NCBI GenBank assembly: GCA_041874725.1 | Contig: CP097466.1 | Location: forward strand, 2,232,001 to 2,296,000 | Reading direction: 5' to 3' | Source of the DNA: Duganella sp. BuS-21 | GTDB taxonomy: Bacteria > Pseudomonadota > Gammaproteobacteria > Burkholderiales > Burkholderiaceae_D | DNA: 64,000 bases | Shown here: piece after piece, positions 20,275 to 29,743 of the stretch | Numbering within the stretch: position 1 is the stretch's first letter | Layout of the letters: the number at the start of each line of letters is the position of its first letter | The notes under the pieces: generated by a model | Database searches by the model: none | Told to the model about the DNA's origin: nothing | Seen by the model: only the letters and a program-made list of their open reading frames with translations | Position numbers and translations under genes: made by a program

Positions 20275-21333
20275 TCACGCCGCGTGCAGGCGTTTGTGAC
20301 GGAGCGACGACCAGATCGACACCGCGATGAAGGCGACGCCGGACAGGCCCGTGAACCACTCAGGGATGTGGTATTTCACGCTGGCCAGCATGATCAGCGC
20401 CAGGATGCCGATGGCATAGTGCGCGCCATGCTCGAGGTAGACGTATTCTTCCAGCGTGCCCTTGTGCACCAGGTAGACCGTCATCGAGCGCACGAACATG
20501 GCGCCGATCGCCAGGCCCAGCATGATGATGACCACGTCCGAGGTGATCGCAAACGCGCCGATCACGCCGTCGAAGCTGAACGAGGCGTCCAGCACTTCCA
20601 GGTACAGGAAGCCGCCGAAGCTGCCCTTGGCCACCGTCGCCACCACCTGGCCGACGCCCGCTTCGGTGATGTCTTCGTCGTCCGCCGGCGGATCTTCCTC
20701 CAGCAGGCTGCTGATCCACATCACCGCCAGGTAGATGACGATGCCGACCACGCCGGCCGTCAGCACCTTGTATTGTGCTTCCGCCCCCACCAGCGAGACG
20801 CAGCCGAACACCGCCAGCAGCGCCAGCAGCACGGACAGGCTTTCGGTGCCGTGCTGGCCCAGTTTCTCTTCGATCCAGCCCAGCCAGTGCAGTTCTTTCT
20901 GGTCGTCGAACAGGAAGTTGAGGAACACCAGGAGCAGGAAGGCGCCGCCGAAGGCCGCCACCTCGGCGTGCGCGCCGGTCAGGTGGCGCGAGTATTCGTC
21001 CGGGGTGTTGAGGGCCATGTGCCAGACGTCGATCAGGCCGAAGCCGGTGGCCATGGAGACGATCAACAGCGGGAACACCAGCCGCATGCCGAACACGGCG
21101 ACCAGGATGCCGACCGTCAGGAACAGCTTGCGCCAGAATTCGTTCCAGTGACGCAGCACCGAGGCGTTGACCACGGCGTTGTCGAACGACAGCGACACCT
21201 CCAGCACGCCCAGCACGGCGGTGATCCAGAGTGCTTGCGCCAGGCCGGCGGCCCCGCCCTGGGTGTAGCCCCACCAGCCGGCCAGCGCCATGAGGATGAA
21301 GGAGACGGCAATGGAGATACGGAAGTGCTGCAT
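20275..21333 (-). CDS. DUF475/TerC-like integral membrane protein
   Basis: 352 residues with about eight to nine hydrophobic segments. Motifs VLEVSLSFDNAVVNASVL and later VLDASFSFDGVIGAFAIT place Asp/Asn residues inside the membrane, a hallmark of the TerC/DUF475 group. Some relatives are linked to tellurite resistance or metal (Mn) export to exoenzymes; the substrate here is unknown. There are no ter genes nearby. It is divergent from the small PAP2-like gene. Confidence 0.87.
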   Translation of the reverse strand: MQHFRISIAVSFILMALAGWWGYTQGGAAGLAQALWITAVLGVLEVSLSFDNAVVNASVLRHWNEFWRKLFLTVGILVAVFGMRLVFPLLIVSMATGFGLIDVWHMALNTPDEYSRHLTGAHAEVAAFGGAFLLLVFLNFLFDDQKELHWLGWIEEKLGQHGTESLSVLLALLAVFGCVSLVGAEAQYKVLTAGVVGIVIYLAVMWISSLLEEDPPADDEDITEAGVGQVVATVAKGSFGGFLYLEVLDASFSFDGVIGAFAITSDVVIIMLGLAIGAMFVRSMTVYLVHKGTLEEYVYLEHGAHYAIGILALIMLASVKYHIPEWFTGLSGVAFIAVSIWSSLRHKRLHAA

Positions 21334-21443
21334 AATTGTTGTCTTTGTGGAAATTTAGGATAGCTTGGATTTTATATTACTTGCTTCCGCCGCTGGGGGC
21401 CGTCTGCCATAATGTCGCCACAAAAATGCAAAGGATAACCACG

Positions 21444-21866
21444 ATGGACATTGCGTATCTCGTCACTCCCCTGATGACCTGGATCACGGTCGGACCGATC
21501 AAGTTCCTGATTAATAGCGCCAAGGCCGGTAAATGGGCCTTTAATCTGGTGGGCAACGGCGGTTTTCCGAGCAACCACAGCGCCGTGGTGTCGAGCATGG
21601 CCACCTTGATCGCGCTGCGCGAGGGCATCGGTGATCCGGCCTTCGGCGTCGCGGTGACGCTGTGCTTTATCGTCATCATCGACGCCAATAGCCTGCGCCA
21701 GCACGTCGGCAAACAGGCGGCGGCCATCAACCGACTGGCCAAGGCCGAGGGCGGCCATACCTGGTTGCGCGAGCGCATGGGACATACCCTGGTGGAAATT
21801 GCCGGCGGCCTGTGCACCGGCATCGCCATCGGGCATCTGGTTCACGCCATTTTCGGGCGCGGCTGA
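21444..21866 (+). CDS. Divergent PAP2 (DUF212) family membrane protein (140 aa)
   Basis: A small membrane protein with three to four hydrophobic segments and the conserved NGGFPSNHSAVVSSMATL and DANSLRQHVGKQA blocks of the divergent PAP2 family. Classical PAP2 phosphatase residues are only partly kept, so lipid phosphatase activity is uncertain. The start at 21444 has AAGGA nine bases upstream. A longer upstream frame is open but lacks that signal. Confidence 0.85.
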   Translation: MDIAYLVTPLMTWITVGPIKFLINSAKAGKWAFNLVGNGGFPSNHSAVVSSMATLIALREGIGDPAFGVAVTLCFIVIIDANSLRQHVGKQAAAINRLAKAEGGHTWLRERMGHTLVEIAGGLCTGIAIGHLVHAIFGRG

Positions 21867-21905
21867 GTACCCGCCAACTCCCTCCAGACTGTCCGCAGAC
21901 TGTCC

Positions 21906-21930
21906 GGGGAGCGTCCGATCGGCGCTCCCC
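21906..21930. terminator. GC-rich hairpin after the PAP2-like gene
   Basis: GGGGAGCG pairs with CGCTCCCC around a nine-base loop, 40 bases past the stop. No T run follows, so termination is plausible but unproven. Just before it, AGACTGTCCG occurs twice in direct tandem. Confidence 0.45.
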
Positions 21931-22086
21931 AGCTTTACCGTTCATCCCGATATTCGGCGTTTCAGCCACAAATTCTACCGTCCGTCGCACTGTGATTGAC
22001 CTGTTCAGGGCAGTCGGGGATACTCTGCGCCCTGTAGTCTGGCTAATATTCTAAAAGCACCAATGTGCCACTTTCTGGAGAACTTT

Positions 22087-23256
22087 ATGTTGCGCAAATC
22101 CCTTCTCGCTCTCGCCATTGCCTCTGCCCTGGTTGCATGCGGCAAATCAGCCAAGGAGCCTGAAAAAGCCGGGGCCAGTGCTTCGGCCTCCGCTTCCGCA
22201 GGTAAAGACGACAAGAAAGTGACCTTGCAGATGTCGCCCGAGGATACGCTGACCATCCAGTCCGACGCGCTGGCGTCCGGTCCGGTCATCACCGGTTCGA
22301 TCCAGCCCGAGCGCCGCGCCGACCTGCGCGCCGAAGTCAACGCCATCGTAGTTCAGGTACTCAAGGAAAATGGCGAGACGGTGAAAAAGGGCGACGTGCT
22401 GCTGCGCCTGGACGAAACCTCGATCCGCGACAGCCTGACCTCGGCCGACGAAGCCACCCGCGCCTCCGAACAGACCCTGGCCCAGACCCAGCGCATGTTC
22501 GAGCGCCAGAAAACCCTGCTGGCCTCCGGCATGGTGTCGACCACCGCGCTGGAGGACGCCGAAGTGCGCCGCAACAATGCCCAGAGCGATCTGGCGGCGG
22601 CCCGTTCGCGTTCGGTGGCGGCGCGCCAGCAACTGACCCGCACCGTGGTGCGCGCGCCGTTCGACGGCATCGTCAGCGACCGCAAGGTGTCCAACGGCGA
22701 CACCGCCCAGATCGGCAAGGAACTGATTAAAGTGATCGACCCGAGCAGCATGCGCTTCGAAGGCATGGTCTCGGCCGACAAGATCGGCGTGGTCAAGCTC
22801 GGCCAGCCGGTGCTGTTCCGCGTGAACGGCTATGAAGGCCAGAGCTTCAGCGGCAAGATCAAGCGCGTCGATCCGGCCGCCAATGCCGTCACCCGCCAGG
22901 TCGAGGTGCTGGTCGACTTCGCCGAGGCGGCCCGTCCCGGCGTGGCCGGCTTGTACGCCGAAGGCCGCGTCGAGGCCCGGACCACCGCTTCGCTGATGGT
23001 GCCGCCGTCGGCGCTGGTGCAGGCCGGCGATAGTAACTATGTATGGCGCGTGAAGGGCGGCCAGCTGGCCAAGGTGCCGCTGACCATCGGCACCCGCGAC
23101 GAACGCAGCGGCCGCTGGCAGGTGCTGAGCGGCCTGCAGGCCGGCGACATGGTGGTGCGCGTGCCGGCCTCCGGTTTCAAGGATGGCCAGAAAGTGGAAT
23201 TGACGGCGCCTAAGGCTGTGGCTTCGGCTTCGTCTGGCAAGGTCGCGGAAAAATAA
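22087..23256 (+). CDS. RND efflux periplasmic adaptor (membrane fusion protein), lipoprotein
   Basis: 389 residues. The signal ends in ALVAC, so the protein is probably lipid-anchored to the inner membrane. An unusual Ala/Ser-rich linker (GASASASASAGKDDKK) follows. Lipoyl/hairpin halves are visible (LRAEVNAIVVQVLKENGETV and RAPFDGIVSDRKVSNGDTA). It bridges the RND pump to an outer-membrane channel. GGAGAA precedes the ATG at 22087. The pump gene follows after 15 bases; no TolC-type channel gene is present. Confidence 0.93.
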   Translation: MLRKSLLALAIASALVACGKSAKEPEKAGASASASASAGKDDKKVTLQMSPEDTLTIQSDALASGPVITGSIQPERRADLRAEVNAIVVQVLKENGETVKKGDVLLRLDETSIRDSLTSADEATRASEQTLAQTQRMFERQKTLLASGMVSTTALEDAEVRRNNAQSDLAAARSRSVAARQQLTRTVVRAPFDGIVSDRKVSNGDTAQIGKELIKVIDPSSMRFEGMVSADKIGVVKLGQPVLFRVNGYEGQSFSGKIKRVDPAANAVTRQVEVLVDFAEAARPGVAGLYAEGRVEARTTASLMVPPSALVQAGDSNYVWRVKGGQLAKVPLTIGTRDERSGRWQVLSGLQAGDMVVRVPASGFKDGQKVELTAPKAVASASSGKVAEK

Positions 23257-23271
23257 AAAGGAGACCCAGCC

Positions 23272-26200
23272 ATGTTCTTATCCGATTTTAGTATCAAACG
23301 GCCCATCGCCACGATCGTCCTGATCGTCGCCATGATGTGCCTGGGCTTGATGGCGCTGAACAAGCTGCGCGTCAACCAGAACCCGGACGTCGAAGTCCCG
23401 TTCATCGTGGTCAATATTCCGTATCCGGGCGCGTCGCCTGAGACGGTCGAGCGCGAGATCGTCAACCGCCTGGAAAAATCGCTGAACTCGATCACCGGTG
23501 TGACCGAGTTGAACAGCACCTCGGCCGAAGGCTATGCCAGCATCTTCATCAAGTTCACCTTCAGCAAGAACTTGATCGAGGCCTCAGACGAGATCCGCAA
23601 CGCCATCGCGGCGGTGCGCTACAAGCTGCCGATCGAGATGCGCGAACCGATTCTGCAGCGCATCGACCCGGCGGCGCAGCCGGTGATGCAGATGGCACTG
23701 TCGTCGAGCAGCCAGAGCCACGCCGAGATTTCGCGCCTGGCCGAGGACAAGCTGGCCGACCGCTTCCGCAGCATCGACGGCGTGGCCACGGTGAATATCG
23801 ACGGTGCGCTCAAGCGCGAGCTGAGCGTGCTGCTGAAGGCTGAAAAGCTGCGCGAGTACAACGTCTCCGTGGGCGACGTGGTCAACGCGCTGCGCAACCA
23901 GAACACCAATGCGCCGGTGGGCAAGGTGCGCGGCGAGCTGGACGAGAAGAGCATCCGCCTGGTCGGCCGCATCGAGCGTCCGGAAGAGTTCCAGCAGGTG
24001 GTGGTCAAGCGCAACGGCAACGAGCTGGTGCGCCTGTCGCAAGTGGCGACGATTGAAGACGGCTTTGCCGAAGTCAACAGCCTGAGCGTGCGCTCGGGCA
24101 AACCGAACGTCGGCATCTCCGTGACCCGCTCGCGCGATGCCTCGACCGTGACCGTGGCCAAGAAAATCAAGACCATGGCCGAGGAAATGCAGAAGGAAAT
24201 GCCATCCGGCACCAAGCTGGAGATCACCCAGGATGACGGCGAAAACGCCGAAAGCAGCCTGAACAACGTGATCCACGCGCTGGTGTTCGGCGCCGGCCTG
24301 ACCATCTTCGTGGTGTACGCCTTCCTGAACTCGTGGCGCTCGACCCTGATCACCGCGCTGTCGCTGCCGACCTCGGTGCTGGCGGCCTTTATCGGCGTCT
24401 GGCTGTGCGGCTTCACGCTGAACTTCATGACCCTGCTGGGCCTGTCGCTGGCGATCGGCGTGCTGATCGATGACGCCATCGTGGTGCGCGAAAACATCGT
24501 GCGCCACATGCAACTGGGCGCCGACCGCCGCACCGCCGCGCTGAAAGGCACGGCCGAGATCGGCATGGCGGTGGCCGCCACCACCTTCTCGATCATGGCG
24601 GTGTTCATTCCGGTGGCCTTCATGCCCGGCATCACCGGCGAATGGTTCCGTCCGTTCGCGCTGACCGTGACCTGCTCGGTGGCGGTGTCGCTGCTGATTT
24701 CGTTCACGCTCGACCCGATGCTGTCGGCCTTCTGGGGCGACCCGCCGGATCACCACACGGCGCCGCGCAAGGGCTTCGAGAAAGTGCTGGTCCGCTTCAA
24801 CCACTGGTTCGACCACCAGGCTGACCGTTACGGCAACGTTATCGAGTGGGCGCTGCATCACCGCCGCGCGATGGGCATCATCGCCGTGGCCACCTTCGTG
24901 GCGGCGCTGGGCCTGCAGGCCAAGTTCGGCGGCGCCAGCTTCGTGCCGTCCTCGGACTGGGGCACGATCGCGATCGACGTCCGCACGCCGTCGTCGAGCT
25001 CGCTGGAATACTCGCGCCTGAAACTGGAAAAGGCGGCCGTGATCGCCCGTGGCATCAAGGAAACCAAGGAAACCAATAGCTACGTCAACCTGAGCGGCGG
25101 CCGCATTTATGTGGACATCGGCAAGAAGACCGAACGCGATCGCGGCGCGGTGGAAGTGGCCAAGGAATTGCGCGATAAGCTGGCCGGGCTGGTCGGCGCC
25201 GAATACACGGTGCTGGACGACCTGAGCAACGGCGCCCGCAAACCGGTGCAGATCGAATTCACCGGCACCGATTCGCGCAAGCTGATGGAAATCACCAACG
25301 CCTTCATGGACCGCCTGCGCAAAGTGCCGGGCGCGGTGGACGTCGGCCTGTCGGAGATGGATCCGAAGGATGAACTGCAGATCGTGCTGAATCGCGGCCT
25401 GGCCAACTCCATGGGCATCGCCGCCGGCGACGCGGCGCAAGCGCTGCGGGTGGCGTTCGCCGGTATCGAAGTGGGCGATTGGGTCGACCCGACCGGCGAG
25501 TCGCGCGACGTGGCGGTGCGCCTGTCGCCGTCGGACCGCACCAGCGCCGAGAACATCGAGCGCCTGCCGATCGCCGTGGCCGGCACCAACCAGATGGTGC
25601 CGCTCGACCAGATCGCCAGCGTGACCATGGGCAAAGGCCCGTCGACCATCAAGCACAAGGATGGCAAGCGCGTGATCTCGGTCAGCGCCAACGTTGAAGG
25701 CCGCTCGCCGGGCGAAGTGACCACCGACGCCATGAAGCTGGTGAAGGACATCGACTTCCCGCCGGGCTACGGCCTGGCGCTGGGCGGCGCCGGCAAGGAC
25801 ATGCAGGAAGTGTTCGGCGCCATGGGCATCGCCCTGATCGCCGGCGTCGGCCTGATGTATTTGATCCTGGTGATGCAGTTCGGTTCCTTCACGGCGCCGG
25901 TGGCGGTGATGTTGTCGCTGCCGCTGTCGCTGATCGGCGTGGTGCTGGGCCTGCTGGCCACCAACAGCACCATCAACCTGATGAGCCTGATCGGCGTGAT
26001 CATGCTGATGGGCCTGGTGGCGAAAAACGCCATCCTGCTGCTGGACGCGGCGCGTAAGCGCGAGGAAGAGGGCTTCAGTCGTGAAGACGCGCTGATGTAC
26101 GCCGGCCGCATGCGTTTGCGTCCGATCCTGATGACCACCTTCGCGCTGATCGCCGGCATGTTGCCGGTGGCCATAGGCCTGGGCGAGGGCGGCGAGTTCT

Positions 26201-26505
26201 ACCGTCCGATGGCGATCGCCATCATCGGCGGCACGATCACCTCGACCGTGCTGACCCTGCTGATGGTGCCGACCTTCTACGACAGCATCGAGATCGCCAA
26301 GGACAGCGCGATCGCCAAGACCCATCGCCGCGCCCAGCGTTTCGGCATGGTGCTGGCGGTGACGGCCATCGTGGTCGAAACCCTGCTGTTCGTGGTGCTG
26401 GTGCGCTTCGTCTACCGCTCGGTGATGAAGCTGGTGCACAAGGTCACCGGCCGCCGTGCGCCAACGCCGGAAGCGCCGCAAGAGGCGCCTCGCAAGATTG
26501 CTTAA
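23272..26505 (+). CDS. RND multidrug efflux permease (HAE1/AcrB-like)
   Basis: A 1077-residue proton-driven inner-membrane pump. It has the usual two-fold layout of one N-terminal helix (residues 11-29), a large periplasmic part, a helix bundle, then a repeat. Proton-relay acids lie in GVLIDDAIVVREN in the first helix bundle. AAGGAG precedes the start. It is slightly longer than AcrB through a basic and Pro-rich tail after the last helix. Substrates cannot be read from sequence. It forms an operon with the adaptor and is closed by a terminator. Confidence 0.95.
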   Translation: MFLSDFSIKRPIATIVLIVAMMCLGLMALNKLRVNQNPDVEVPFIVVNIPYPGASPETVEREIVNRLEKSLNSITGVTELNSTSAEGYASIFIKFTFSKNLIEASDEIRNAIAAVRYKLPIEMREPILQRIDPAAQPVMQMALSSSSQSHAEISRLAEDKLADRFRSIDGVATVNIDGALKRELSVLLKAEKLREYNVSVGDVVNALRNQNTNAPVGKVRGELDEKSIRLVGRIERPEEFQQVVVKRNGNELVRLSQVATIEDGFAEVNSLSVRSGKPNVGISVTRSRDASTVTVAKKIKTMAEEMQKEMPSGTKLEITQDDGENAESSLNNVIHALVFGAGLTIFVVYAFLNSWRSTLITALSLPTSVLAAFIGVWLCGFTLNFMTLLGLSLAIGVLIDDAIVVRENIVRHMQLGADRRTAALKGTAEIGMAVAATTFSIMAVFIPVAFMPGITGEWFRPFALTVTCSVAVSLLISFTLDPMLSAFWGDPPDHHTAPRKGFEKVLVRFNHWFDHQADRYGNVIEWALHHRRAMGIIAVATFVAALGLQAKFGGASFVPSSDWGTIAIDVRTPSSSSLEYSRLKLEKAAVIARGIKETKETNSYVNLSGGRIYVDIGKKTERDRGAVEVAKELRDKLAGLVGAEYTVLDDLSNGARKPVQIEFTGTDSRKLMEITNAFMDRLRKVPGAVDVGLSEMDPKDELQIVLNRGLANSMGIAAGDAAQALRVAFAGIEVGDWVDPTGESRDVAVRLSPSDRTSAENIERLPIAVAGTNQMVPLDQIASVTMGKGPSTIKHKDGKRVISVSANVEGRSPGEVTTDAMKLVKDIDFPPGYGLALGGAGKDMQEVFGAMGIALIAGVGLMYLILVMQFGSFTAPVAVMLSLPLSLIGVVLGLLATNSTINLMSLIGVIMLMGLVAKNAILLLDAARKREEEGFSREDALMYAGRMRLRPILMTTFALIAGMLPVAIGLGEGGEFYRPMAIAIIGGTITSTVLTLLMVPTFYDSIEIAKDSAIAKTHRRAQRFGMVLAVTAIVVETLLFVVLVRFVYRSVMKLVHKVTGRRAPTPEAPQEAPRKIA

Positions 26506-26528
26506 AAGTATTTTTAATTAAGCATGAG

Positions 26529-26551
26529 AAAGGGCCTGCGGGCCCTTTTTT
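26529..26551 (+). terminator. Terminator after the RND pump operon
   Basis: An eight-base-pair stem AAAGGGCC/GGCCCTTT with a 4-base loop and six T residues, 24 bases past the pump stop codon. Confidence 0.88.
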
Positions 26552-26678
26552 GTCGATTATTTGTAGAGCGAGTGCTCGGTTTCTTTTGAAACTGGTTTAT
26601 TTATGTAGTATGCTGCTGGCCTTCCTGTACCGAACGGCTACCGGATCCTCATAAAACCATTCAAAAAGCGAGACTGTC

Positions 26679-28100
26679 ATGCAGCATAAATATCTCCCCC
26701 TGATCATTGCCGCCGCCCTGGGCGCCATGTCCGTGAGCGCGCAGGCCTCCGGTTACCGTTTCGGTTCGCAAAGCGTGGCCGGCCAAGGTACGGCCGACGC
26801 CAACGGCGCCGAAGCCAACGACGCTTCGACCATCTTCTACAATCCGGCCGGCATGTCGCGTCTGGAAGGCACGCAGATCAGCGCCGGCACCACCGTGGTA
26901 GTGCCGCACTCGACCTTCAACGACACCGGCTCGACCCGCTTCACCGGCAAGCCGACCGGCGGCACCGGCGCCGACGGCTACGCGCCGGACGCGGTGGCCG
27001 CGCCATCGCTGTACATCAGCAAGAAGATCGACGACAGCTGGGCCGTGGGCCTGGGCCTGTTCGTACCGTACGGCGCCAAGCTGGACTACGGCAATACCTG
27101 GACCGGCCGTTACGCGCTGTCCAACATCAAGCTGGAAGCCATCACCCTGAACCCGTCGGTATCGTGGAAGCTGAACCAGCACCACGCCTTCGGCTTCGGC
27201 ATCAATGCTGAATTCATGAAGGCCGAGCTGGGCCAGGCAGTGGACGTGCCGGGCACCATCGCTGCGTTGTCGAGCGGCGCCGGCGCGGCACAAGGTGCGG
27301 CCTTGATCAAGCAGATCGCCGCACTGGGCGGCAATCCTGCGCTGCTGGCCACCGCGCGCGACGCGCACGGCGCCAACGATGGCAAGGATTGGGGCTGGGG
27401 CTTCAACCTGGGCTATTTGTTCACGCTCGACGAAGCCACCCGTTTCGGCCTGGCTTACCGTTCGTCGGTATCGCATCAGTTGAAGGGCAGCACCGTGTGG
27501 GACTTCTCGCAAGTGACCACCGACCCTATCGTCAACAAGGTGCTGAGCGCGGCCTCGAACAAGGTCAATTCGGCGGCGCTGGTCAAGCTGCGCACGCCTG
27601 AAACCCTGTCGGCCAACGTATTCCACCAGTTCGATTCGAAGTGGGCCGGCATGGCGGACGTGACCTTCACGCGCAACAACCGCATGGGCGACCTGCACAT
27701 TGAATTCCCGGGCACCGGCGAAGGCGACGAAGTGATTCGTCAGCAATGGAACAACACCGTGCGCGTTTCGCTGGGCGGCAACTATGCCTACAACGAACAG
27801 CTGACCCTGCGCGCCGGTGTGGCGTATGACGAATCGCCGGTCAAGAGTGCCGAGCTGACCCACCCGGCGCTGCCGGACAGCGACCGCATGCAGTACTCGG
27901 TTGGCGCCAACTGGAAACTGAGCCCGCGTTCGTCGATCGACCTGGCGTACAGCTTCCTGGACTTCAAGGATGCCAAGATCAACTACACCAACCAGTGCAC
28001 CCCGCTGACCCGCACCTGCACCGGCAATGGCGAAACCACCCGTGGCGTGTACCAGACCCACCTGTCGCTGATCGGCGTGGCGTACAACTACAAATTCTAA
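26679..28100 (+). CDS. FadL/OmpP1-family outer-membrane transporter
   Basis: 473 residues with a signal peptide ending in VSAQASG. The N-terminal hatch has the family motif ANDASTIFYNPAGMSRL, and the protein ends in a barrel strand VAYNYKF. FadL proteins bring long-chain fatty acids or other hydrophobic compounds through the outer membrane by lateral opening. No fad genes are adjacent, so the substrate is open. It is a single gene with its own upstream AT-rich region and a downstream terminator. Confidence 0.94.
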   Translation: MQHKYLPLIIAAALGAMSVSAQASGYRFGSQSVAGQGTADANGAEANDASTIFYNPAGMSRLEGTQISAGTTVVVPHSTFNDTGSTRFTGKPTGGTGADGYAPDAVAAPSLYISKKIDDSWAVGLGLFVPYGAKLDYGNTWTGRYALSNIKLEAITLNPSVSWKLNQHHAFGFGINAEFMKAELGQAVDVPGTIAALSSGAGAAQGAALIKQIAALGGNPALLATARDAHGANDGKDWGWGFNLGYLFTLDEATRFGLAYRSSVSHQLKGSTVWDFSQVTTDPIVNKVLSAASNKVNSAALVKLRTPETLSANVFHQFDSKWAGMADVTFTRNNRMGDLHIEFPGTGEGDEVIRQQWNNTVRVSLGGNYAYNEQLTLRAGVAYDESPVKSAELTHPALPDSDRMQYSVGANWKLSPRSSIDLAYSFLDFKDAKINYTNQCTPLTRTCTGNGETTRGVYQTHLSLIGVAYNYKF

Positions 28101-28119
28101 TGTAAGCTGCAACAACGAC

Positions 28120-28143
28120 AAAGGGCCTTCGGGCCCTTTTTTT
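28120..28143 (+). terminator. Terminator between fadL-like gene and convergent tcyP-like gene
   Basis: The stem AAAGGGCC/GGCCCTTT with a TTCG loop and seven T residues. The T run overlaps the stop codon of the convergent transporter gene at 28142. Confidence 0.88.
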
Positions 28144-29542
28144 ATGCCGCTTTGCGCTCGCTGTCAACGGACGGTTCGGCGTCGCTGTTGAAGATGGAGA
28201 GCTCGGTTTCGCCCAGCACGCGGCTGGTGACGGCGCCGGCCGTGATCGAGCCGCTGACGTTGAGCGCCGTGCGGCCCATGTCGATCAGCGGTTCGATCGA
28301 GATCAGCAAACCCGCCAAAGCCACCGGCAGGTTCATCGACGACAGCACGATCAGCGCGGCAAACGTGGCGCCGCCGCCCACGCCGGCCACGCCCACCGAG
28401 CCGATGGTGATAATCGCCAGCAGCGGGGCGATGAAGCCCAGCGTGAACGGATCTACCCCCACCGTCGGTGCGATCATCACCGCCAGCATGGCCGGGTAGA
28501 TGCCGGCGCAGCCGTTCTGGCCGATCGTGGCGCCGAACGAGGCGGCGAAGTTGGCGATGCCTTCCGCAGTGCCCAGGCGCTGCGTCTGCGTCTGCACACT
28601 CATCGGAATCGCGCCGGCGCTGCTGCGCGAGGTGAAGGCGAAAGTCAGCACCGGCAGGATTTTCTTGGTCCAGCGCAGCGGGTTCAGGCCCAGGCCGCTG
28701 ACGATCAGCAGGTGTACCACGAACATCAGCAACAGCGCGCTGTACGACGCCAGCACGAAGTCGACCAGGCGCAGGATGTCGGTGTAGCTGGAGGTGGCGA
28801 CCACCTGCGCCATCAGCGCGAATACGCCGTACGGCGTCAGCCGCAGCACCAGGGTGACGATGCGCATCACGATCGCATGGGCGACATGAATGAAGCGCTC
28901 GAACGAGGCGAACAGCTCGGTTTTCCTGTCATGGATGCCGGTGGCGGCGATGCCGATGAACACCGAGAAGATCACCACCGCAATGGTGGAGGTCTTGCGC
29001 CCGCCCGTCATGTCGAGGAAGGGATTGGCCGGGATGAAGCTCAGCAGCATGCTTGGCAGCGAAATCGCCTGCGCCGCTTCCACTTTGCCCTGCAGGTAGA
29101 CGCCGCGCGCCACGTCGGCCGCCGTGGCGGTCAGGCCGACCGCACTCAGGCTGAAGACCTTGGCCATCAGGATGCCGATGCCGGCCGCCACCAGGGTGGT
29201 GAGCATCAAGGTGCCGATGGTGAGCGCACTGATCTTGCCCAGCGAGTTGATGCCCTTGAGCTTGAGGATGGCGGAAATGATGGACACCATAATCAGCGGC
29301 ATCACGATCATCTGCAGCAGCTTGACGTAACCGCTGCCGACGATGTCGAGGTAGTCGCTGGTGATCTTGATCTCGGCCGAGCCGGCGCCGTAGATGGCCT
29401 GCAGCGCCGCGCCCAGCACCACGCCCAGCCCCATCCCGGTGAATACGCGCACCGAAAACGACGCATGTCTGCGCTGTTGCGAATATAGCAGTCCCAGCAA
29501 GGCCAGCGCCACCAGCAGATTGAGGATTACATTGATCGTCAT
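28142..29542 (-). CDS. tcyP: L-cystine transporter, dicarboxylate/amino acid:cation symporter family
   Basis: 466 residues with about nine membrane segments. Family blocks include LLQMIVMPLIMVSIISAI, FTSRSSAGAIPMSVQTQTQ and GFIAPLLAIITIGSVGVAGV. The sequence most resembles the TcyP/YdjN cystine importers, which supply sulphur, rather than GltP or DctA. It is a single gene, divergent from the receptor gene at 29744 over a 200-base AT-rich intergenic region that should carry promoters for both. Confidence 0.85.
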   Translation of the reverse strand: MTINVILNLLVALALLGLLYSQQRRHASFSVRVFTGMGLGVVLGAALQAIYGAGSAEIKITSDYLDIVGSGYVKLLQMIVMPLIMVSIISAILKLKGINSLGKISALTIGTLMLTTLVAAGIGILMAKVFSLSAVGLTATAADVARGVYLQGKVEAAQAISLPSMLLSFIPANPFLDMTGGRKTSTIAVVIFSVFIGIAATGIHDRKTELFASFERFIHVAHAIVMRIVTLVLRLTPYGVFALMAQVVATSSYTDILRLVDFVLASYSALLLMFVVHLLIVSGLGLNPLRWTKKILPVLTFAFTSRSSAGAIPMSVQTQTQRLGTAEGIANFAASFGATIGQNGCAGIYPAMLAVMIAPTVGVDPFTLGFIAPLLAIITIGSVGVAGVGGGATFAALIVLSSMNLPVALAGLLISIEPLIDMGRTALNVSGSITAGAVTSRVLGETELSIFNSDAEPSVDSERKAA

Positions 29543-29743
29543 TTCTTACCCTTTACTACATATTGATCAGAAATCGCCCATTTTATAGGCGATAAGCGAT
29601 GGTTTATAGGCGGTTGAGCGAATATTTGGCTATAAGGCTATACAGAATTCACATATGCAAGTGTTGTAATTTGGCAATTTGTGAAATTAGTTTAATTTTC
29701 TCGGCGTACAATTCTTGCTATCCCCTTGCTAGGAGCAATTCGA

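Noticed and set aside
23584..26481. 965-codon minus-strand open frame across the RND pump gene
   Set aside because: Antisense shadow with His/Arg/Gln-rich low-complexity sequence; the plus-strand pump is unmistakable.
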